Made by a program: the position numbers and the translations under genes. A DNA stretch of 64,000 bases from the NCBI GenBank assembly GCA_010279815.1, contig QEOQ01000508.1, positions 192,936 through 256,935 on the forward strand, given 5' to 3'. The stretch is from Brachionus plicatilis (Eukaryota > Rotifera > Eurotatoria > Ploima > Brachionidae). Every line of letters begins with the position of its first letter. The stretch's first letter is position 1. This document shows, one piece after another, positions 11,119 through 21,680 of this stretch. The notes under the pieces were generated by a model. It saw only the letters and a program-made list of their open reading frames with translations. It ran no database searches and had not been told where the DNA came from.

Positions 11119-14100
11119 TTAAAGATAGCGTTCTAAAAATGAATAAAAATTTGTATCACAATTGGTTGAGCCTTCAGAAGATCTGATTCCGTGTCTTTCA
11201 TGAGGATAAATCTAAGAAAAATATTAGCAATATTAGACAAAAAAATTGTCGCGGAAAATTACCAATAATTGATAGGGTTTATTTTCTTTGATTAAAGCAT
11301 CGATCAATTTTCTTGTATGGGCAAAATGAACCTGTAAAAAAATTAAAATTAAAAATGAATAATCAAAATTTGATGTCTCTCACATTCTCATCTATCATGC
11401 CATGAATAATTAATAGTCTATTTTCTTCATCTGGAAAATTCCTGGCCAAATTTAGCACTGATCCATTTTCATATGCTTCATGTTCTTCGTTAGGCAAGCC
11501 CATGTACCTTTCAGTGTAAGCTGTATCGTAAAGTTTCCAAGTTGTGACTGGAGCTCCAGATATGGCAACTTTGAAAATATCCGGTCTCTGAGCTAGGCCC
11601 ATGAGAGACATATAACCTCCATAAGACCAGCCAAATATGCCGACACGATTCATGTCAATGCAATCATAAATCTTAGAAGCTGTCTCCAGACCTTTCACTT
11701 GGTCACTTATTTCAACCGTGCCCTTTAATAATTATTCACAACTATATATTTTATTTTTTAAGAATAAAATAAATTTAAGCTACCATTTTTTTGTAGATAT
11801 GATTTTCAAATTTTCTGCCTCGATTTTTAGATCCACGCGAATCAATCGCCACTATGCAATAGCCTAGCAATGCTAAAATGTTAAATCTTGAATACTTGCT
11901 AGCTTTATAAGCATTGGTAACTATTTGAAATCGTGGACCAGCATAAACATATAAAAGAGTTTTGTATTTCACTCCATCTTCATAATTATATGGCATGTAA
12001 ATCATTCCGTACATTCTACATTTATCTTCAGTCTCAAAAGAAAATATTTGAGGCGGCTTGAATAGATGCTGAATAACCACAAAATCGTCTGTTGGGGAAT
12101 TCCTAACTAATGAGTCCAAATTTAAATTAAGCATTGAGCTTATTTGGGCGAAATTTGATTTTAGTTCGCCAGTGAATGGATCCAACATTATTTGAAGACG
12201 TGAATCATCCTGATCTTTAAAAAAATACTTAAATCAGCATCTATTTTGAAAGATTTTATTAATATTTATATGAATATTTTTAAAAAAATTATTCAATACT
12301 TAATATATTTTATATTAATTGCTATCTTAAAAAAAAAAAATAAAATTTTAAATAAAAATCATTAAAAATTTTAAAAATTATCTTAGCTCGAACATATTTT
12401 AAATTATCATCTATACCTAAACGTAGATCGTTTTAAATTATTTGCCCATAACTCTTAAAACTTGACTCAAATTTTAGATGGGCTTCTAAAATTTCCTAAA
12501 TCTTTAAAATAAAACTTAAAATAATTTCTTTTCATTAAAAACTATGTGCTAACTACTTATAAATTGATATTGTTGGATTTCCAAGATCCTATTGAAAGTC
12601 ACTTGTAATTGAAAGTGTAGTTTAGAAATTAAAAAAATTGATGAATAAAACCTAGTATAAAGCAATTTGAAGTTTATGATCAAATTTTGATGCTCAAAAT
12701 GATCAAATCAAACTGAAAATATTAAATAAATTGTAATTTCTTAATAGAAATAATGCAGAGATACATTTTTGGATTTAACATACTATGTTAATAAAACAAT
12801 GAACAATGCAGAGTGCAGACCATCGAAATGATGCTATTTTAAGTGCATAATTTTTGCAGACCTTTGCAGCCTGCAAGAGATTTTACCTAAAGATTTAAAA
12901 AAATATGTTAAAACCAAAAATTTACCTATGCGCTAATTCTATTAAAAAATTAAAATTAATTTTATAGTTTTAGTTTGATTTGATAATTTTGAGCATCAAA
13001 AATTGATCAAAAATTTCAACTTGCCCTAGCAAAAAAGAATTTTTTAATTTTTTTAAGATTTTTTAAATGGTTCCGGTCCTTTTTCTTCGAAAATTCATTA
13101 AGAAGTGGTCTTTAGTGTTTAAGATACAGGTGTATAGATATGTTTATCAAACAAAAAATGTTATTTACTTTTTTCTAGTTATTTGTTGTTCTCTAACAAC
13201 AGTTTAACTTGAATCAATTATTTAAAAAAATTCAACTTTATATTAATAATTTTACTTTTACAATTCATTATTAAATAAAATTATAAAATAAAATATTAAA
13301 AAAATATTATAAAAATCCCAAAAATTAATCAAAAAGAAAATAATCATTAGACTTTATAATCCACGTTGATAAAATTAAAGATTTATCGTAGTAAAATTGA
13401 TAATTTTTTCTAATTTCTTCAAGAATTCTTTTATTTTTCACCAAAAAAAGAGCAAATAAAAGAATCTTTATTATTACTTTAACAAACAGTTAAAATGTAA
13501 ATTTTAATTATTTAATTAATATTTATACATAAAATTTAGATTAATAAAATGAAAGCATTCAATTTTGAAATTTTAAAAGTGCATAATTAACTACAATTCT
13601 TAATTAAATAAATTACTTGTTATCTGGACAATTTGGCGTATGCTAATTCCGTTAATTCCATGTTTTTGACCAACTATCTCAAATATAAGAGTTTTATTTG
13701 GATTGCTCAAGTTCGAGAATGTTGTGACAAAATATTTGCAATTCTTAAAAAATCGATGCTAAAAATTTCAAAAAAAAAATTAGCAAAAAATACTTTATCC
13801 ATCGAGATAGAGTATGATGATCCATTTTGAGTTAACTGTTTTACGATTCCTGGTTTAGTATAATCCACTACAAATCTTAATAGAAATTCGTCAATTTTTT
13901 AATTTTTAAACTACACTTTCAATTACAAGTGACTTTCAATAGGATCTTGGAAAGCTGTAAAATAAACAAGATTATTTTCCGAGTCGACGTGAACATTTTC
14001 TTCAAATTCAATCGACCATTCTCCTTGGGTAAGTTGTTCATTCAATACAACTTTGGGTCTTTGAATTACGTCCGAATATTTTTCAACTTCTAAAAGATTC

Positions 14101-15609
14101 AATTTTCTTCTAAATAAATGCATAAATCCAGTAGACTCATTAGCCAATATGAACTCCAGATAATTTTGTTCAACATCAAATTGATTTAAAAAATACATTT
14201 TATCATGATACTTAACAAAAAAAAATTTAGTCAAAAATAAAAATACAAAAATATTTGTACATTAATCCATGCATCTGATGATTGTTCATCAATTATAAAA
14301 ACATTATTTGCGACCGAAATATAGCTGGTCTGCATTTCTAAACTAGGTTCTACATCTGGTACGAAAAAGTCCAAATCAATTGCCAAAGTAACTGTTCTAG
14401 TTTGCAAGCGATTAAAAACTTGAGCCCAAAAACTAATTCAAATTTTGAATTTTTTTCTAATAAACTAATTTTTTATCAATAAATAAATTTTACTATTTTC
14501 CATTAGGAGTCCAGTCAGCTCTTGACAAATACTCATACCATGGAAACAATTCGTAAAAAGACATGTGCATCTTTTTCCTATTAACGACTGGTTCCAATTT
14601 TGAATCGGCTGGTAGTGTTATTTCAAAAAGTTTAAGAAACATTTTGGAGTTTGGGGTCCCTGCTTTGGGGTACCTATACATGTCATAGCCAAACTCGTTC
14701 TCACATGATGGAGTAATGTAAGTTAAATCGACGTTTTGATCATCAGTTTCTTCAAAGATAATGCGGTACGTGGTACTTCCATCAACATTTGTTTCCTTAA
14801 TTGGTTGCCACCAGTAACCAGTATATCGATCAAATTCTTCCTGAACTGCAAAAGATGGAACACCAGATTTTTTTGGATCAGAACTAAATGTTAACTGAAG
14901 TTCTCTATGAGAACTAAGGTCATAAATCCATAGATTATCATTTAGAATATAAGATATTATATTTGGATTCACTGGACATATTTTTACATCAATTGCTCCT
15001 TTCGAAAAGGCCGAAATTTCAATTGGTAAGTTTTCTGTCTGTGAAAAAAAAAATTTCAAATTTATTTTTAAATCAAAATTTTTGTTTACATTAGATGGTA
15101 TTTCATCATCGAAAAAAAACAATTCTGAATGCTCGCCGAAAACAATTCGACCAGATTTTTCATCCATTGAAAAGGAAGTTATTCCGCTAAAAGAGCATCG
15201 TTGACGTTCCCTCAATAATTGTTCCTCTTTTGTCAATTGTTTTTCATTTGGGAAGTTATGCGAGTTAAAAAATAGGGGAACACCGGTTAGCTTTTCAGTG
15301 TTTAATTCACTGCTATTTATATCAATGTATTTTAAGGTTAAATTTCGATTCTGGTAACCGGATAGAAAGTAGACTCGTATTTCATTTTGACCTGTTTCTG
15401 GATTGAAATATTCCCTAAATTGAACATTCGAAGCTATGTCTCCATTTAAATAGCCAAGAAATTTGCGACCAAATTCAACAATGGACTTAAGCTCCGACCA
15501 TTTTTTGTATGCAGGCATGTTATTTGTTAAATTCATATTGTGGTCTATTTGATACCTTAATATAAAATCTTCTATTTTATTGCTAAAATCTTTATCTGAA
15601 CATTCAATT
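11119..15609 (-). CDS. Dipeptidyl peptidase 8/9-like (S9B) serine peptidase
   Basis: Cytosolic prolyl dipeptidase that removes Xaa-Pro from N-termini. Exons: 15609-14494 (with a 51-nt in-frame intron at 15089-15039), 14432-14261, 14210-13927, 13875-13794, 13743-13671, 12214-11784, 11722-11384, 11331-11263, 11211-11119; about 868 aa, phases consistent. The beta-propeller part shows LLRERQR, QEEFDRYTGYWW and RYPKAGTPN. The hydrolase part shows GWSYGGYMSLM (nucleophile Ser), GAPVT, TERYMGLP, DENVHF (catalytic Asp) and PHERHGIR (catalytic His). All triad residues are present, and no signal anchor is seen, favouring DPP8/9 over DPP4. The first exon (start codon) was not found upstream of 15609. 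The donor after 13671 (gtcaaa) is weak. The intron 13670-12215 contains a foldback element and an inverted copy of part of the gene. Confidence 0.92.
12578..12642. repeat. Inverted copy of a DPP8/9 exon-intron junction
   Basis: This stretch is the near-identical reverse complement of 13888-13953, which spans the 3' end of the exon 14210-13927 plus its donor and intron. The shared core includes ccaagatcctattgaaagtc and acttgtaattgaaagtgtag. It lies in the next large intron of the same gene, in opposite orientation. Confidence 0.85.
12662..13024. repeat. Foldback element in DPP8/9 intron
   Basis: The left arm gcaatttgaagtttatgatc...gatgctcaaaatgatc and right arm gataattttgagcatcaaaa...ttcaacttgcc are inverted repeats of about 60 bp around a roughly 240-bp loop with ttgcag motifs like those in MITE families A and C. 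No coding capacity. It sits directly beside the inverted exon-junction copy at 12578-12642. Confidence 0.65.
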
Positions 15610-15644
15610 CTAAAATTTAATAAAATTATTTTGAAATAATGCAT

Positions 15645-18210
15645 AAAAATTCTCCAAAAATGGTGCTAAATTTGTCTTTAAATTTTTTTAAATTCCAATT
15701 TGAAAAAAAATTTATTTTTTGTTTTGTGTTTTTTGATTGTTTTTGTTTATTGACTTTTTATTTTATTTAAGTAATATCCCTGAAAATCAAAATTATTTAT
15801 TTATTTTTCTGTACCGAGCTTGAGCTCCTTCTGAATTAAAAATAAATAAAGATAAAAATAAAAATAAAGTTAAATAAAATAAGAAAAAGTAAATAAAGTA
15901 AGACAAAATAAAATAAAATAAAATAAAAATAAAGTAAAAAGGATTAAAATAAACGAAATTAAAGAAAATATATGTAATAAATGGAAATTTAATTATTTTT
16001 ATATTGAATTCTAGTTAGTTGAGTAAAACAAATATATTTAAATGGAAAAGGACAAGAAATTACGCTATGTTATTTATTTATATGTATAATAATATAAAAT
16101 CAGTGTTTTTTTCCTTTAACTTTAGCCAAAGGGTTTACATGATGTGAAAAAGATAAATTATAAATTAAAAAAATAATCCTCACTGCTTTTTTTTCGGTGT
16201 AATCTGTAGGCATTTGAAAGATATTTCGCTTTCTTATAAGAAATTAAGTTATGATATTCTATTCAGTTTACTAATTATGTGTGATATTTTTAGTTTTAAT
16301 CAGAATTTAAAAGTAAGCAAAAATTAGAATGTTAATGTCATATATTAAGGAAATAAACAAAAAAAAATTGAAATTCAAAATTCGTATCTTTTCCTATTAT
16401 CAAAATAATCCAAGTTTGATAAAAGATAGCTTATCACCCAATCTTTATTTTTTTTATTTTTTCACTGAAATAGCTTTAGCTCGGTAAGAAACAAATAAAA
16501 AATTAAATAATTTCAAAAAAATAAAAGAAATTTTAAGGTTTGGGCAACATTAAATTGATCTTTCAAAAATTTAAAACTTATTAAATAAAAAAACAAATCT
16601 TTAGATTGCCATATCTTTAGGCAAAAAATAATAAAAATTGTTTTTTTTTATTTTAATTAAATTTTATTACTAATCTTAAGCTATGATAAAATTTTTGAAA
16701 ATAATAGTTTTTAATTTGAAATTCTAACTTTTAAATTTTTTTTTTTATTTATCAAAAAAAATAAAAAAATTATTCAGCAGGATTATTGTCGTTTAAGAAT
16801 GTAATAATCCTCAGAAAATAGTGTAAAACCTTGCAAACTACCCCATGGGTTTTTGGTGTAAAATTATCGAGTTAATATGCTTGTAAATATTTTTTTTAAT
16901 TTTTTGCAAATAATTAAAATTTATCATGGGACAATATCAAAATTCCTTATTTTTTTTAGTATTTTGATTTCTAAAATAATACGAAAAATTAAAAAAAATC
17001 TTTAATAATAAAAAAATAATGGAAACTAAAAAAGCTTATAAACAAATTTTTGGCATAGATTAAATTGTGAAAAAAAATTTACATAGCTCATAAGCTTATA
17101 TTTTTTTCAATTTATAAGCCAAGGGGTTAAAGTCAAAATTAAATTGAGTAGTTTTAGATGATGTTAAAAAGATAAGAGTAAGTTTTTCCATTTGAATAAA
17201 AATTTTGATTTTAAATACAAATTTTCTGAAAACTCAAATAATGTCGACATCGTTTACAGAAAAATGGGTACCCTACTGGAAAATGTTACTGTAAATTATC
17301 ATGATCAATTTCAAAATATTATTAACTTTTTCCATGAAAAAGAGACTAATTGAAAAATTTGAAATTCGGAACAAAAGAACAACCCAAAAGTTGCTTTTTC
17401 TTTTAACTACCGAGGATTTCGTGATATTGAAAATTTGAATATATAGCTCATGATATATGTAAGATATCATAATAATTCATATTTTAATAGTCTACATTTT
17501 TTTCGAAAAAGTCTGTTTGTTTTAAAGTCACTTAAACTTATCAAATCAACTTTGCGAGACCATGAACCGAATCCTTTTTTAAAATCTTTTAGGGGTCCCA
17601 AAGATTTCATAGGATGAAAGATCTTGTCAGTTAATTTAAAGATTCTTAATTAAAATCCTACCCTTCTGAGGTTTTTTTCAAGATTCTTATCAAAATTTTT
17701 GTCAAGTCCTAATAGATAAAAATTTATAAAGAAAACTATTGGATATTTTTTTTGATCTTTATTTTTTTATTTTATTCCAGAGGATTGACTTATTCATCTC
17801 TTACATTCTCACAGTTAATAGATATGATTATGGTTTTATTTTGAAAAATTGACGACAAAAAACTTTGATAACTTTCTTTTTCAAAGTTCTGTAAAAGAAA
17901 CCGAAAAAAAGTTCGAACTAATGGATCAAAAAATTAAATAAATAATCTTATAAGTTATTCTAGATAATATTTAGGTAGTTAAATTAAATTTATTGTTTTT
18001 ATTTTCTTATCGATTCCTTAATTTTCTTATTATTAGCTTTATACAACGTGGTCATTTATCACATTAATTTCATTGATTCCATTCAATTTTTCACCATCAG
18101 GATCTGCTCAATCTTCTTCTTCGCCATAACAAGTTTCTTTATGATTCAGAAAAAAAGTCATTAAAATTTAAAAAAAAATACCTATCCTTAGTTACAAATA
18201 ATTTATTAAC
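15645..18210. other. Intergenic AT-rich region with a LINE/SINE-like 3' tail
   Basis: No gene was recognised. At about 15810-15960 on the plus strand ctgtaccgagcttgagctcc is followed by an A-rich taaataaa/aaaataaa tail; related tails occur near 33915-33975 (minus) and 58930-58990 (plus). A minus-strand frame at 17273-17470 has no similarity to any family and is not called. The first exon and promoter of the DPP8/9 gene are expected just above 15609. Confidence 0.45.
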
Positions 18211-18490
18211 AATAAAATTTAAGACAAAAATTAGGATCTTTCCACTTCAATAAAAACAAAAAACTATGCAAAATTTATTAATTTAACTTAGAATAATCTA
18301 ATTTTAATTTTACTTCTTCGTCTGAAATAATTTTATATATAAATTTGATTAATTATGAATCATAAAAATTCTTATTTATTTTTAAGATATTAAATTCACT
18401 ATTGTCTTGCCAAAATGGTAATAATTGCTTTTTAATTAACGTCAAAATTCCTAATAGTTTGTTTATCTTAAATTTATAACTATTTGTTAG

Positions 18491-21400
18491 AGTTTGATTG
18501 ATTCGAAAATTTCAAAACATTTAGCTATCATTCGTCATTTTGAAGAATGCGATTATCTTACAACGGAGAAAAAAAAAGTAAGATTCACTTTTTAATGTCT
18601 CGAATTTTTTTTTGAAATTAACAACAAAGTACTACATAGAAATCCATACAAAATGCTTTTACCAATATTCAATAAATAGTAAGTTCAATTTTTTATTTAT
18701 ATCTTCAGTGCCAAAAATTAATTCGTCACAAAATATCAGCTAATATCATCTGATATTAGCTGATATCAAATAATATAAAATGATATAACAAAATTAAAAA
18801 AAATTAAATAAAAATTAAATAAAAAAACCTTTAAAAAAATTACCTATGAATCAGTTACCAAGCAAATCAGTGCTGTATTTATTGATAAAGCAGCGATTAG
18901 AAATCGGAAAATGTCTCTTTTGCATTCGCTTTTTCCAGCTTGTTATCTCGAGGCGATACCATTTAGTGCTAATTAAAGAACCAAAATAAAATCAATCTAT
19001 TGGGTGGAATATGTGCAAAAGAGCTGACAAAAAATGTCGTAAACTAACAAAAGACTTTCTAGTTTGTAAGAAATTTCAAATAAAAATTATTGTAAAACGA
19101 GTCTTTTGAAAAAAATCCAGATTGATTTGCATATTTTGAAATTTTTAGAGAACATTATATTCCTTTTTCATACTCTAAAATTTTGCCAAATGCAGTTATT
19201 TTACAAGATAATGATAGCAAGCTCAAGGTAATTTATTAATTATTCACAAATATATTTAAATAAATTTAACAGAACACCAGCCAATTCTCCAGACCTAAAC
19301 CAGATTAAAGATCTTTGGCATGATTGGAGATGGTTAAGATTGTAAGAATCAAAAATATCAGAGTAAAATTGTCAGAAATAAAAATGTCAAACAAATCCTG
19401 ATTTTTGTTTTTACTTTTTTCCTATTGGAAGATAAAACGTTTTTTTTTAATTACCTGACAATTTTATTTATTTATTTATTTAATTAAATTTTAGGTCCTA
19501 TGGACAAATTGAAATAAAAATTAAAAGAAAATTAAATATCCATTTTACAATTAAGTAAAAAATTCAGTTTGTTAAATACAAAAAAATGATTAAGATTATT
19601 CAACATAAAATATTCTATTAAATAAAAATAGTATTTTATGGAGTCGGTTAGTCCATTGTTGTAACATTCAAGGCACCATTCAATTAAGATAACACTGAAT
19701 GCTAAATTATTATTTTATTTATATATTATTATTTATTATTTATTTATTAAATCATATTCAGTGCAATTTATATGAGTCAGATCTTCTACTTTTGATAACA
19801 GTTTAATAAAGGAAGTATTCTCTCTATCAAATATCTTGTAATCTTTCCTTAAGATATTGACAATTGAATATTAATTAAATTAATTGAATCCTTATTTATA
19901 AAAGTTAATGAACATCAATAATAAAAATTTTTATTGAAGTTTAATTAAAATTTGATATTCATTTCACCAATAGGTATGAAAATTTTAGAAAGCGCTACAA
20001 GATGGCATTTTGATGGTACCTTCAAGATTTGTCCGACTCATTTCCATCAGATATTGTCAATTCATTGTCTTAATCAAAATAGAATGTTTCCAGCAGCTTA
20101 CATTCTGCTCCAAAACAAAGAGCGAGAGACTTATATTAAAGCTTTTACAAGCGTAAAGGAAATTTTAGTGAGCAATAATTATGTGCTTAACGTACAGGAT
20201 GCACTCACAGATTTTGAGTTAGCCCTGATTCAGGCTATAAGAATCTTTTGAAAATGCCAAAATTTATGGCTGCTGGTTTCATTTTAACCAAGCTTTAATA
20301 AGGTATCTCTTCGAAAAATGTAATAAAAGGACCCTCTATAATGAAAATTATGAATTTAAATTTTGGATACGTAGATTCAGTGCACTAGCTCTTGTCCTAC
20401 TTAAGGACGTAAAAGCAGGTTGGGATATAATATTAGATAATATTCCCATACCATTAGATGAAGATATTTTAAAATTTATAAATTATTTTGTAAAAAATTG
20501 GCTTAAAGGAAAATATGTATCTTCTTGGAATCACTTTAATAATTCTGGGCCAAGGACAAACAACCATCTTGAAGGTTACCATTCTGAATTATAGTCATTA
20601 CCTTCGGCAACAAATAATGTATTAACTTTTATTAATATGATAAAAAAATTTGGCATCATATACACAACTTCATTTAGATAGACCACAACCATTAGAGCTA
20701 GTTCCTGTAAACCCTAAAAAATTCAAATCTGATGAATCGGGAGAAATATATTTTTTAGAAGCTAGATCTTTTACTGACTTTGAGCAGGTTCCTATTTCTC
20801 TAGATCTTTTAAAGCTCGATAAAAACCAAGAATTAAATTATTTGCATATAACAGAATTCCAAAATCTTATATTTAAAAAAATATGGTTCAAATGGTTTGC
20901 TTATGCCCGATTATTTTTCAATTGAGGGTCCTCCTTTAAAACCTGATTTACTTGATGAATCAATTTTTATCCAAGTTGTTCATGCTAAAAATCACTGGGT
21001 CGTCATTTCAAAATGTAATCCAAGTGAGCCTGCTTGTTCAAATAATTGGTACATTTACGATAGCTTAAATAATCCCGGTTACTATTTATACACTATTAAA
21101 AATCAACTAAAAAGAATAAATGGTCGGTCTAGATTTATCAAAATTAATCATATTCCAGTCTCAAAACAAAATGGATCGACTGACTGTGGCTTGTTTGCGC
21201 TTGGTTTTGCATTGGTTCTAGCAATGGATATTGATCCTGGTTAATTAATTTTTGATCAAAAAAAAATAGAGATGAGTTCAATTTTATAATTCAACATAAA
21301 TCCCTTACTTTATTTTCTTATTCATTAATTGATAATTATGTTTTTACAAAAAATTAAATTACTTTCGACTTAAATTAATATTTTATTTCTGATATCTTTA

Positions 21401-21607
21401 ACTAATTATTTTTGTGATTTTTTTTTCATTTAATGTATTTCTATAATAAAATTAATCAATAAAAAAATTATGGCTATCTCTTTGTTAAAATTTTCAGAAA
21501 TGACAATTTTTTTCTGACTTTTTCTGACAATTTGACTCTAATATTTTTGATTCTGACAATCTTAACCATAATCGCATGATTTACTGCTGGAAATTAAATA
21601 TTCAAAT

Positions 21608-21680
<73 letters not shown>

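Larger units (their letters stand above)
19326..21573 (+). mobile_element. MULE-type DNA transposon with Ulp1-like protease
   Basis: The left end ...tggttaagattgtaagaatc and right end ...gattctgacaatcttaacca are inverted repeats of 60 bp or more. The direct repeat gcatgatt flanks the element at 19318-19325 and 21574-21581. The cargo is a MULE transposase remnant followed by a C48-type cysteine peptidase remnant. Pieces of the right end recur inverted at about 25927-26050 and 33440-33728. The 8-bp duplication fits the 8-11 bp usual for MULEs. Confidence 0.8.

Noticed and set aside
13633..13830. Plus-strand 65-codon frame
   Set aside because: It is antisense to two small DPP8/9 exons (13743-13671 and 13875-13794) whose minus-strand translation fits the family.
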